Below, one piece after another: positions 20,898-29,091 of a DNA stretch of 64,000 nt. The notes under the pieces are model-generated. The model was not told the DNA's origin, made no database searches, and saw only the letters and a list, made by a program, of their open reading frames with translations. The stretch covers positions 1 through 64,000 of the forward strand of contig NZ_JAAIKC010000011.1 in assembly GCF_010820665.1 (NCBI RefSeq). Reading direction: 5' to 3'. This stretch comes from Paenibacillus sp. SYP-B3998 (lineage in GTDB: Bacteria; Bacillota; Bacilli; Paenibacillales; NBRC-103111). The translations under genes and the position numbers were made by a program. How positions within the stretch are numbered: the first letter of the stretch is position 1; every line of letters starts with the position of its first letter.

Positions 20898-22049
20898 ATG
20901 TTTTATATGCACATGAACGCGATTGTTGCCATGGCTGGTATGATCGCTGTTCTGATGCTCACCCGTAAGTGGGCCGATAATAAACGAATCCTGATGATTG
21001 TATTCAGTCTTTGTTTCTTGCTCTTGTTCAGCAAGAAGCTTTGTCTGTTCTATGCTGCCTTCACCATCATCAACTACGGCGGTTTTGTTTACTTATGCCG
21101 GACAACGCTATGGCGTAAGGCTACCTTTATTTTTGCGATCGCAGCTAATGTCGTTGGTGTGTTTCTTGGTGTTAGGCTGTTCGTTATGGATATTTTCCAT
21201 AATCCCCTTTTCGATGCCATTATTTATTTAGGGCTCATTTATAACGTACTCAAAGTGATTGATTCTTACTATTTTGCTTATTTCTTTGGTAAAGAAGGCC
21301 AAGTGCCTGCTATTGACTACGCGAATTACATTCTCTTCATTCCGACATTTACTTCTGGGCCGATTTTGAAATTTCGCGATTTCATGGCTGATAGCAAAAA
21401 GCCTTACTCGGTGGATGCGACGCTGTTCAAGGATAGTGTGAAACGAATCATTTTGGGGATGTTTAAAAAAATTGTCGTCGTCACTTGGATGACCGGGATA
21501 TTTGACCAAGTGCTGAAACAAGATCTACACACGCATCAATCCTTGTTCTTGCTTATCTGGTTCTATGCTCTTATTTATTTTGATTTCTCGGGCTACTCGG
21601 ACATGGCCATCGGGTTTGGTCGACTTATGGGATACACGATGCCTGAAAATTTCAAACGTCCTTTCCTATCTCCTTCCTTAACCCAATTTTGGCGGAATTG
21701 GCACGCAACGCTCGGTGATTTTTTCCGTGATCATATCTTCATGTTCTTCTCGCGATCTGTTCCCTCTCGTTGGGTCGCTTCAGGTCTCTCCGTTTTGATC
21801 ATGATATTGATTGGATTATGGCACGGTTTCACTTGGTTGTACCTGTTCTATGGCTTGTACCACGGTATTATCCTTGCAGTAGAAAACCTACTGAAAATCA
21901 CGACTGTCAACAAAAAGAAAGTTTCTAAAACTTATTTCTACTTCCGCTGCTTCGTTACCCAGGCATTGGTTACTATATCTGTCATTATTTATAGCTCCAA
22001 CTATGAAACCGTGCTGCGCATTTATAAGGGCCTGCTTCATTTTATGTAA
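20898..22049 (+). CDS. MBOAT-family O-acyltransferase (DltB-like)
   Basis: A 383-residue polytopic membrane protein with about ten hydrophobic segments. It has the MBOAT signature YFDFSGYSDMAIGFGRLMGY, then RPFLSPSLTQFWRNWHATLGDFFRDH, and the catalytic histidine in GLWHGF (His309). DltB uses this fold to move D-alanine from DltC across the membrane; here the donor would be the carrier at 18337. The start is ATG 20898 with GAGGAG upstream, 43 bases after the DltX-like gene. No strong terminator follows, so the isomerase-like gene at 22113 may be partly cotranscribed. Confidence 0.9.
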   Translation: MFYMHMNAIVAMAGMIAVLMLTRKWADNKRILMIVFSLCFLLLFSKKLCLFYAAFTIINYGGFVYLCRTTLWRKATFIFAIAANVVGVFLGVRLFVMDIFHNPLFDAIIYLGLIYNVLKVIDSYYFAYFFGKEGQVPAIDYANYILFIPTFTSGPILKFRDFMADSKKPYSVDATLFKDSVKRIILGMFKKIVVVTWMTGIFDQVLKQDLHTHQSLFLLIWFYALIYFDFSGYSDMAIGFGRLMGYTMPENFKRPFLSPSLTQFWRNWHATLGDFFRDHIFMFFSRSVPSRWVASGLSVLIMILIGLWHGFTWLYLFYGLYHGIILAVENLLKITTVNKKKVSKTYFYFRCFVTQALVTISVIIYSSNYETVLRIYKGLLHFM

Positions 22050-22064
22050 TACCAGTGATATAAT
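22036..22064 (+). promoter_or_regulatory. candidate promoter of the isomerase-like gene
   Basis: TTCATT (22036-22041), a 17-base spacer and a perfect TATAAT (22059-22064). The -35 box sits in the last codons of the MBOAT gene. It would give the 22113 gene independent transcription. Confidence 0.5.
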
Positions 22065-22112
22065 TTGTAATGGTTCTTTACCTATTGATAGACATTAATG
22101 GAGGTGTACCGA

Positions 22113-23081
22113 ATGAAGTTAGGCGTTTTTATGGTTCTGTTTGGAGGAAAGCCTTTCGAGGAAGCGCTGGATTATATTGCTGCAAAAGGCTTAGATACCG
22201 TTGAAATTGGTACGGGAGGCTATCCTGGTACGGCACATTGCAAACCCGAAGAACTTCTTGCCGATGAAAGCAAGTTGAAAGCATTTAAACATGCGGTCGA
22301 ATCCCGCGGTTTGACAATCAGCGCATTGAGCGTCCACGGCAACCCGCTGCACCCGCAAAAACATATTGCCAAAGAATTTCATGATGCGTTTATACAAACG
22401 GTTGATCTTGCACAGCGCTTAGAAGTACCCGTCGTTAATACATTCTCCGGTTGTCCAGGTGACCACGAGGATGCCAAATATCCGAATTGGCCGGTAGCTC
22501 CTTGGCCAAACGATTTCCAAGAAATTCTGGACTGGCAGTGGGGCAACAAAATTATCCCCTACTGGACTGAAACAGGGAAATACGCTTCTGACCGTGGTGT
22601 GAAAATTGGACTCGAACTGCATGGAGGCTTCTCCGTACATACACCAGCTACGCTCCTTCGTCTACGCGAAGCAGCTGGCGAAGTCATTGGTGCCAATCTT
22701 GACCCGAGTCATATGTGGTGGCAAGGTATTGATCCCGTTCAAGCCGTTCACATCCTCGGCCGAGCTGGAGCGATTCATCACTTCCACGCTAAAGATACAT
22801 CTGTTGATACCAATAATGTTAATCGCTATGGGGTAACAGACATGCAGTCCTACTCTAACATGCTGGATCGTGCTTGGCAGTTCCGTTCCGTCGGTTTCGG
22901 CCATGATCTCAAAACATGGGCTGACATCATCAGCGCACTGCGCCTCGTCGGTTACGATTATGTCGTGAGTATCGAGCATGAAGACGGCTTGATGTCAGTT
23001 GATGAAGGCTTCTCTAAGGCCGTACAGAATCTCCAACAAGTACTCATCAAGGAACCTCTTGGCGATATGTGGTGGGTTTAA
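22113..23081 (+). CDS. sugar phosphate isomerase/epimerase (xylose isomerase-like TIM barrel)
   Basis: A 322-residue cytoplasmic TIM-barrel protein of the IolE/IolI-like superfamily. Putative metal ligands follow the usual order: LELHGG (Glu), LDPSHMWWQG (Asp, His), HFHAKD (His) and SIEHED (Glu). The start is ATG 22113 with GGAGGTG 6 bases upstream; a reading from 22098 would overlap that site. Substrate cannot be told from the sequence. It has its own candidate promoter and a strong terminator at 23097-23140, so a link to the dlt-like cassette is unproven. Confidence 0.85.
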   Translation: MKLGVFMVLFGGKPFEEALDYIAAKGLDTVEIGTGGYPGTAHCKPEELLADESKLKAFKHAVESRGLTISALSVHGNPLHPQKHIAKEFHDAFIQTVDLAQRLEVPVVNTFSGCPGDHEDAKYPNWPVAPWPNDFQEILDWQWGNKIIPYWTETGKYASDRGVKIGLELHGGFSVHTPATLLRLREAAGEVIGANLDPSHMWWQGIDPVQAVHILGRAGAIHHFHAKDTSVDTNNVNRYGVTDMQSYSNMLDRAWQFRSVGFGHDLKTWADIISALRLVGYDYVVSIEHEDGLMSVDEGFSKAVQNLQQVLIKEPLGDMWWV

Positions 23082-23096
23082 TCCCAACATAAACAA

Positions 23097-23140
23097 AAAG
23101 CCCGCAGACACTGATCACTCGATCACGTCCTGCGGGCTTT
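23097..23140. terminator. bidirectional terminator
   Basis: AAAGCCCGCAG (23097-23107) pairs with CTGCGGGCTTT (23130-23140), with T-runs on both strands. It ends the isomerase-like gene on the plus strand and the small membrane protein gene on the minus strand. Confidence 0.85.
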
Positions 23141-23154
23141 CTCTTTTATTCTAA

Positions 23155-23355
23155 TTACCAACCACTGACCATAACAACATCCATGATACCAAATACAAGC
23201 AATGAAACTCCCGCAAATCCGAGGGCAAAAACATTTTTTTTCGGGCTGATCAATTGTCTGATGAAAGCGATCGCGATGATTATTGTAAAGATCAACACAT
23301 AAATATCAAATGTTGTGTAGGTGCTAGTTGAAACCGCTTCTTCCGCGAATAACAT
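23155..23355 (-). CDS. small two-helix membrane protein, unknown
   Basis: A 66-residue protein with two predicted membrane helices (about 17-35 and 45-63) separated by a short basic loop RQLISPKKN. GAGGAGG lies 7 bases before the ATG, and the gene ends just before the shared terminator at 23097-23140. Size and topology recall DUF2759-type proteins of Bacillus, but the match is weak. No partner gene is evident. Confidence 0.7.
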   Translation of the reverse strand: MLFAEEAVSTSTYTTFDIYVLIFTIIIAIAFIRQLISPKKNVFALGFAGVSLLVFGIMDVVMVSGW

Positions 23356-23751
23356 GGTGAATCCTCCTCATCGTAACTCGGTGCAAGGCACACGTTCTGC
23401 TATTTTACTTCTATGTTAGCTTGATTGGACATCAGATGCAAGTGATTCCACTCATGTGTAACAAGTTTGTCACCATTTGCATACAATTCACACTTCTTAC
23501 CGACAATATAACACATTTGAATGATTTGTATAACAAATGCTTATACCGTTTGAGAGCCATTTGCGTTTACCTGTATCACTAAGTATGGTACGATCTAGTT
23601 ATATTCTTACCAAAGCTATCGGAATTCAATTGCAAGTTGCTGAGGCTTTCTCAAATAAAGCTTTTGCTTACTGTACAGTTTCTAAGAAACTCCAGTTTAT
23701 GCTTACAACGGCCAGTTAAACTGGCAAAAAAACCTAAGGAGGACCTACAAC
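23356..23751 (+). other. intergenic region upstream of the nitrite/sulfite reductase
   Basis: No coding sequence is supported. The 3' end holds a 15-base palindrome GCCAGTTAAACTGGC (23711-23725) ten bases before the ribosome binding site AAGGAGG of the reductase. Other short inverted repeats are ACTGTACAGT and TTTCTAAGAAA around 23675-23690. The palindrome is followed by A residues, not T, so it is not a terminator for the plus strand; it could be an operator or a leader stem. No clear promoter was found. Confidence 0.5.
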
Positions 23752-25365
23752 GTGGCTTACGAAACGATTTGGGCTCAAGACCCTAAGCTAAACAAAATGG
23801 AATTGTGGAAACTTGAAAAAGACGGCCTTGATGTTATCCGTACGATTATTGAAGAGTATGCACATAAAGGCTATGATTCAATTCCAGAAGACGATATGAA
23901 CCGTTTCAAATGGGCTGGCGTTTACGAGCAAAAGCCTAGGGATGGTCATTTCATGATGCGGGTGCGTATCAACTCAGGCGTAATGACAAGTGAGCAAGCT
24001 AGAGAAATGGCTGCCATTGCTAAAGAATACGGACGTGATTTAGTAGACATTACGACTCGCCAAGCCATTCAATTCCACTGGCTGCGCGTTGAGCAATTGC
24101 CAGATATCTTTAAACGTCTTGAAAAAGTTGGCTTATACTCCTATGAAGCTTGTGGAGATTGCCCGCGTACAATCGTTGGTAACCCCCTTGCAGATATTGA
24201 TAAGGATGAGTTGATAGATACAACGGATCTGGTCAATCAAGTCAACGATTTCTTCTTAATGAACCGTGATTTCTCAAACCTGCCTCGTAAGTATAAAATG
24301 TCCATTTCCTCAAACATTTATAACTCCGGGCATGCTGAGATTCAATGCTTGGCTTACACGCCAGCTACTAAAGTCATTGATGGTAAGGAAGTAATCGGCT
24401 TCCATGTATGGGTGGGTGGCGGTCTTTCTGCGAAGCCTCACTTGGCTAGACAACTTGATATATTCGTCACGCCAGAAGAAGTACTTAAGGTAGCGGTCGG
24501 GGTAACAACCGTTTATCGTGATAACGGATACCGTGAAAAACGTCACCATGCGCGTCTGAAATTCCTAGTTGCAGACTGGGGCGTTGAGAAGTTCCGTGAG
24601 GAATTGGTTAAAGTTATTGGAGAGATGCCTACAAGCGGTGACGATAAAACAGTCGGCTGGAAGGCCGCTTATTTCGATGGTGTACATCCTCAGAAGCAAG
24701 AAGGACTAAGTTATATCGGTCTTAACTTACCTGTGGGTCGTCTTACGGCAGATGAACTTCTTGAGCTTGCTCGTATTTCGGATGAATATGGCAAGGGCGT
24801 GTTGCGCGCCACAGTTTCCCAAAACTTGATCATCTCAGATATTCCTAACGAGAAGATCGACGAAGTGTTAAAAGCACATGTATTCGAGCGCTTAACGCCA
24901 AATCCGAAGCATTTCATGAGTCGTACCGTTTCGTGCACAGGCAACGAGTTCTGTAACCTTGCTGTTGTTGAAACGAAAGAGCGTGCCGTTCGCGTTGCAA
25001 AGTATTTAGATGAGAATGTTCAGCTTAATGAAGAAGTTCGTATCCATTTCATCGGCTGCCCGAACGCATGTGGTCAAAAGCATATTGCTGATATCGGTCT
25101 ACAGGGGGCTTTAATAAAAACACCTGAAGGCATGGTAGATGCATTCGATATCGCGGTTGGTGGTATTCTTGGACCAGGAGCGCAGTTCAACACAACCCTC
25201 AAAGGTCGTGTAAAAGGCGATAATGTTGGACCTGTTCTAGCTCAACTTATTCTGTTCTTCAAAGAGAACCGTGTCGATGGTGAAACCTTCAATCAGTACT
25301 TTAATCGTGTCGGTGCTAGTGCCTTCCAAGAGAAGCTTACACAAATTTTGGTCGACGCATCTTAA
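23752..25365 (+). CDS. ferredoxin-type nitrite/sulfite reductase (siroheme)
   Basis: Six-electron reduction of nitrite to ammonia or sulfite to sulfide with a siroheme-[4Fe-4S] centre. The 537 residues show two NirS/Sir half-domains with TTRQAIQFHWL and GFHVWVGGGLSAKPHLA, and the four cluster cysteines as C-x5-C (SCTGNEFC) and C-x3-C (GCPNAC) near residues 400-445. The start is GTG 23752 with AAGGAGG 9 bases upstream. It is transcribed alone with a strong terminator at 25381-25410. Sequence alone does not decide between nitrite and sulfite; no siroheme or sulfate-activation genes are next to it. Confidence 0.9.
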   Translation: MAYETIWAQDPKLNKMELWKLEKDGLDVIRTIIEEYAHKGYDSIPEDDMNRFKWAGVYEQKPRDGHFMMRVRINSGVMTSEQAREMAAIAKEYGRDLVDITTRQAIQFHWLRVEQLPDIFKRLEKVGLYSYEACGDCPRTIVGNPLADIDKDELIDTTDLVNQVNDFFLMNRDFSNLPRKYKMSISSNIYNSGHAEIQCLAYTPATKVIDGKEVIGFHVWVGGGLSAKPHLARQLDIFVTPEEVLKVAVGVTTVYRDNGYREKRHHARLKFLVADWGVEKFREELVKVIGEMPTSGDDKTVGWKAAYFDGVHPQKQEGLSYIGLNLPVGRLTADELLELARISDEYGKGVLRATVSQNLIISDIPNEKIDEVLKAHVFERLTPNPKHFMSRTVSCTGNEFCNLAVVETKERAVRVAKYLDENVQLNEEVRIHFIGCPNACGQKHIADIGLQGALIKTPEGMVDAFDIAVGGILGPGAQFNTTLKGRVKGDNVGPVLAQLILFFKENRVDGETFNQYFNRVGASAFQEKLTQILVDAS

Positions 25366-25380
25366 TTTAATCATTTCACG

Positions 25381-25410
25381 AATCCGTATGAAGTTTACTT
25401 CATGCGGATT
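25381..25410 (+). terminator. terminator of the nitrite/sulfite reductase gene
   Basis: A 14-base-pair stem (25381-25394 with 25397-25410, one G-U pair), a 2-base loop and a following TTTTCTTTT. It lies 15 bases after the stop codon. Confidence 0.9.
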
Positions 25411-25624
25411 TTTCTTTTACTAAGACTTATTACTTTATGTATATATACATTGATTAAATCCGTTGCTGAGCTCGCTATAACCTTGCTCTTGATTACCACT
25501 GAATGACTTACAACCTCTTAATTACAACATAGTAAAAAGCCTATTTTGACTATTAAACATGTTACTCAAATGGTTTGCTACATATAAATTTACGTCTAAA
25601 AAATAAAAGTCAATAAAATGAAAG
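25411..25624 (-). other. possible Fur-regulated small RNA or decayed gene region
   Basis: This AT-rich stretch lies downstream of the Fur-type promoter at 25644-25672. No protein-coding frame is supported on either strand, and no convincing terminator with a T-run was found for the minus strand. It could encode a regulatory RNA, or it may be what is left of a lost iron-related gene. Confidence 0.3.
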
Positions 25625-25672
25625 TGATAATCATTCTCATATTATCATAGTAGGTTTTAAACCCTTTGTCAA
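25625..25672 (-). promoter_or_regulatory. Fur-type promoter with no gene behind it
   Basis: On the minus strand there is TTGACA (25667-25672), a 17-base spacer and TATGAT (25644-25649), with a Fur-box-like sequence directly overlapping and following the -10. Plus-strand TGATAATCATTCTCA (25625-25639) differs from the 15-base consensus TGATAATNATTATCA at one position, and the repeat continues as CATATTATCA. Transcription would run leftward into 25411-25620, where no reading frame longer than about a dozen codons starts with a ribosome binding site. Confidence 0.65.
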
Positions 25673-25713
25673 TATTTCCAATTGCATGACTGTTGCTATG
25701 CGTCGCAAAATAA

Positions 25714-25745
25714 GCGGATGCTAACAAAGTATGTTACTCATCCGC
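25714..25745. terminator. bidirectional terminator
   Basis: GCGGATG (25714-25720) pairs with CATCCGC (25739-25745). On the plus strand it is followed by ATTTTTTT and on the minus strand by TTATTTT. It ends the 52-residue gene at 25765-25923. Confidence 0.75.
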
Positions 25746-25764
25746 ATTTTTTTCTTTTTAGTAT

Positions 25765-25923
25765 TTAAAATACCATCTCATAAACATCTGGTGCATCCAT
25801 TGATTTATCTTCTAAGCTGGACGCTTCTGGTCTAGGCAGCTCACTCTGCTGCCATATGCGAAAGCGTTCAAGATCAATTCCAAGAGCAACAATAATCTCT
25901 TGCAGTTCTAACGTTGGTTTCAT
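25765..25923 (-). CDS. small acidic protein of 52 residues, unknown
   Basis: ATG 25921-25923 is preceded by GGAGG with a 6-base spacer, and the frame ends at TAA 20 bases before the hairpin at 25714-25745. The peptide begins MKPTLELQEIIVALGIDLER and ends DAPDVYEMVF. The first 30 residues should form an amphipathic helix (LQEIIVALGIDLERFRIWQQ); the rest is acidic. No family is recognised. Complete gene signals make it a likely real gene despite its length. Confidence 0.65.
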   Translation of the reverse strand: MKPTLELQEIIVALGIDLERFRIWQQSELPRPEASSLEDKSMDAPDVYEMVF

Positions 25924-26117
25924 AACAAGCCTCCACACCCCTAGTAATTACTCTCTCTCCATCTCATCTGTATACATCGAGCAATCTGTCATTTTTATCC
26001 TATACTTTATTATAGGACTATATGGTCGCATTAGGATAGAGGGTGAAATTGTCGAAGCTTGTATGATTAAATTATTTATTACTATAAAACTAAAATATTC
26101 CACAGCTAATTGAAAAA

Positions 26118-26156
26118 GGCTTGGATACACGATCTATTTTCATCGTTTACCAAGCC
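26118..26156 (-). terminator. terminator of uvrBA
   Basis: Arms GGCTTGG / CCAAGCC with an inner stem ACGAT / ATCGT. On the minus strand it is followed by TTTTTC, eight bases after the uvrA stop codon at 26164. Confidence 0.85.
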
Positions 26157-26163
26157 CTTTCTA

Positions 26164-29046
26164 TTAACCCACAGCGTCCTCTAACAACTCGAGGCGCTTG
26201 CTGTAATTCTCAGAACGCTCTCGATCCCGCTCGAGAATCGGTTTTAAATACTGACCGGTATATGACCCGGCCACCTTCACGACATCTTCCGGCGTACCAG
26301 AAGCGACGATCTGTCCACCCCGGTTTCCACCTTCTGGCCCCAGATCGATGAGATGATCCGCAGTCTTAATCACATCGAGGTTATGCTCGATGACAAGGAC
26401 GGTCTCACCGTTCTCAACCAGACGGTGAAGAACCTTCAGGAGACGATCGATATCATCGATGTGGAGCCCTGTAGTCGGCTCATCGAGGATGTAAATCGTC
26501 TTACCTGTACTGCGGCGGTAAAGCTCCGCCGCGAGCTTCACACGCTGCGCTTCGCCCCCTGACAGCGTTGTCGCTGGCTGACCAAGAGTCATGTAGCCCA
26601 GCCCAACATCCAGTAATGTTGTTAGTTTACGATGAATACGCGGTAAGTTCTTAAAGAACTCACATCCATCTTCAATCGTCATCTCCAACACTTCTGAAAT
26701 GCTCTTTCCTTTATACTTAATTTCCATCGTCTCACGATTATATCGCTTACCTTTGCAAATTTCGCAAGGTACATAAACATCCGGCAAGAAGTGCATTTCG
26801 ATCTTGATAATGCCATCTCCGCGACAAGCTTCACAGCGGCCGCCTTTTACGTTAAAGCTAAAGCGGCCTTTCTTGTAACCACGTACTTTGGCTTCATTTG
26901 TATTCGCGTATACGTCTCTAATATCATCGAATACGCCAGTGTAAGTAGCTGGATTCGAACGAGGTGTCCGACCAATAGGCGATTGATCAATATCAATAAC
27001 TTTATCAATATGCTCCAAACCATTAATCTCTTTGTGTTCACCAGGACGAACTTTGGCTCCGTTCAAATCACGCGCTAACGACTTGAAGAGAATTTCGTTA
27101 ATGAGTGTGCTTTTACCAGACCCAGAAACGCCCGTTACACATGTAAATACACCTAGAGGTACTTTGGCCGAAACATTACGCAAATTATTTTCTTTAGCGC
27201 CCTTCACTTCAATCCACTTACCGTTGGGCTTTCGGCGCTCCGAAGGAATGGGAATGAAACGTTTCCCACTCAAATATTGACCTGTGATGGAGTTAGGATC
27301 TTCCATCAACTCCAGGGGTGTACCTTGAGCAATAATTTGCCCCCCATGGATACCTGCGCCTGGTCCAATATCAATAATATAATCAGCTGCCATCATTGTA
27401 TCTTCGTCGTGCTCTACAACGATCAAGGTATTGCCTAAATTACGCATATGCTCCAAGGTTTGAATCAGTCTCGCATTATCCCTCTGGTGGAGTCCAATGC
27501 TGGGCTCGTCCAAAATGTATAAAACGCCCATTAAGCTAGAACCAATTTGCGTGGCTAGCCGAATCCGTTGGGCTTCTCCCCCAGATAGCGTCCCTGCAGT
27601 CCGATGCATCGTCAAGTAATCCAAACCAACGTTAACTAAAAAGCCTATTCGAGCTCTAATTTCTTTGAGTATCAAGTTGGAGATAGTAAGCTCTTTCTCG
27701 TTTAAATTCAGGCCTTTAAACCATTCCTCCGCCTCACCGATTGATAATGAAGTTGCGTGAGCAATGTTCTTGCCATTAATCGTCACAGCCAGAGTTTCTG
27801 GCTTCAAACGTTGTCCCTTACACTTAGGGCACGGTTTAGTACTCATATAGGTCTGGATATGCTCTCGGATACCCTCAGAGAACGTATCTTTAAACCTGCG
27901 CTCCAGATTACGGATGATCCCCTCAAAAGGAACGAGTGCTTCCTTCGTTGCACCCATATCGTTTTCATAACGGAAGCGGATCTTCTCTCCACCCGTCCCA
28001 TAAAGAATGACCTTCATGTGATCGCTACTCAATTCAGAAACTGGCAAGTCTCGCGGAATGCTGTAATGCTCACAAACCGCCGCCAGAAATTGCGGGTAAT
28101 AATTCGACGTACTGCCTGCCCATGCTTCAAAAGCGCCATCCTCAATCGTGAGCTTATTATCAGGAACGAGCAATTCAGGGTCGACAATCATCTGACTACC
28201 CAACCCGTCACACTCAGGACAAGCCCCAAAAGGACTGTTAAAAGAGAACATTCTCGGAGCCAACTCTTCAATGCTGAAGCCGCATTCTGGACAGGCCAGA
28301 TTCTGACTAAAGAGAAGTTCCTCTTGGTCAATGATATCTACGATAACACGACCATTAGCCAGCTTCAGTGCTGTCTCCAGAGAATCAGCCAAACGGGCAT
28401 GTACGTCATCCTTGACGACAATACGGTCTACGACAACCTCAATCGTATGCTTTTTGTTCTTTTCCAATTCAATTTTCTCAGAAAGATCAAGGGTTTCACC
28501 ATTTACTCGAACCCTGACAAAGCCCTGTTTCTGAATATCGGTTAATAACTTTGTATGTTCACCCTTACGTCCAGAGACGAGCGGAGCAAGAATTTGCAGT
28601 TTCGTGCGCTCTGGATATTCCATGATTCGATCAACCATTTGTTCGACAGTTTGCGACGTAATTTCGATGCCATGCGTTGGACAATGCGGCCGTCCAATGC
28701 GGGCATAAAGAAGACGCAAATAATCATAGATCTCCGTAACCGTTCCGACTGTGGAACGCGGATTACGACTAGTCGTCTTCTGATCAATTGAAATTGCCGG
28801 TGATAGACCTTCAATGGAATCTACATCCGGTTTATCCATCTGCCCAAGAAACTGCCTTGCATACGCAGATAAAGATTCTACATATCTACGTTGACCTTCG
28901 GCGTAAATCGTATCAAAGGCAAGCGATGATTTTCCTGATCCGCTCAAACCCGTTAATACAACAAACTTATCGCGCGGAATGGTTACATCAATATTTTTTA
29001 GATTATGAGCTCTCGCTCCTTTAATGACGATATTATCTCTAGACAC
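26164..29046 (-). CDS. uvrA: excinuclease ABC subunit A
   Basis: Damage-recognition ATPase of nucleotide excision repair, forming UvrA2-UvrB complexes on DNA. The 960 residues show two ABC modules: Walker [10 protein letters not shown] (about 33-41) and GVSGSGKST (about 640), two signature motifs ([12 protein letters not shown] and [12 protein letters not shown]) and two LDEPS/T Walker B sites. Zinc fingers are seen as CPECGF...CPEC and CEACRGDG...CEIC. Length equals the family norm of about 950. The gene follows uvrB by 45 bases, in one SOS-type operon. Confidence 0.97.
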   Translation of the reverse strand: MSRDNIVIKGARAHNLKNIDVTIPRDKFVVLTGLSGSGKSSLAFDTIYAEGQRRYVESLSAYARQFLGQMDKPDVDSIEGLSPAISIDQKTTSRNPRSTVGTVTEIYDYLRLLYARIGRPHCPTHGIEITSQTVEQMVDRIMEYPERTKLQILAPLVSGRKGEHTKLLTDIQKQGFVRVRVNGETLDLSEKIELEKNKKHTIEVVVDRIVVKDDVHARLADSLETALKLANGRVIVDIIDQEELLFSQNLACPECGFSIEELAPRMFSFNSPFGACPECDGLGSQMIVDPELLVPDNKLTIEDGAFEAWAGSTSNYYPQFLAAVCEHYSIPRDLPVSELSSDHMKVILYGTGGEKIRFRYENDMGATKEALVPFEGIIRNLERRFKDTFSEGIREHIQTYMSTKPCPKCKGQRLKPETLAVTINGKNIAHATSLSIGEAEEWFKGLNLNEKELTISNLILKEIRARIGFLVNVGLDYLTMHRTAGTLSGGEAQRIRLATQIGSSLMGVLYILDEPSIGLHQRDNARLIQTLEHMRNLGNTLIVVEHDEDTMMAADYIIDIGPGAGIHGGQIIAQGTPLELMEDPNSITGQYLSGKRFIPIPSERRKPNGKWIEVKGAKENNLRNVSAKVPLGVFTCVTGVSGSGKSTLINEILFKSLARDLNGAKVRPGEHKEINGLEHIDKVIDIDQSPIGRTPRSNPATYTGVFDDIRDVYANTNEAKVRGYKKGRFSFNVKGGRCEACRGDGIIKIEMHFLPDVYVPCEICKGKRYNRETMEIKYKGKSISEVLEMTIEDGCEFFKNLPRIHRKLTTLLDVGLGYMTLGQPATTLSGGEAQRVKLAAELYRRSTGKTIYILDEPTTGLHIDDIDRLLKVLHRLVENGETVLVIEHNLDVIKTADHLIDLGPEGGNRGGQIVASGTPEDVVKVAGSYTGQYLKPILERDRERSENYSKRLELLEDAVG

Positions 29047-29091
29047 GAATACCCTTCCTCTCCAAGCTTCTTATCTATTCCTTTTAAACTA

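Noticed and set aside
22113-23081. The isomerase-like gene as a sixth member of the dlt-like cassette
   Set aside because: It has its own candidate promoter and a cytoplasmic sugar-enzyme fold with no obvious link to amino acid transfer; co-occurrence in other genomes would be needed to include it.
27757-28545. A 262-codon plus-strand frame inside uvrA
   Set aside because: It lies entirely antisense to the well-supported uvrA gene, has no ribosome binding site and resembles no family.
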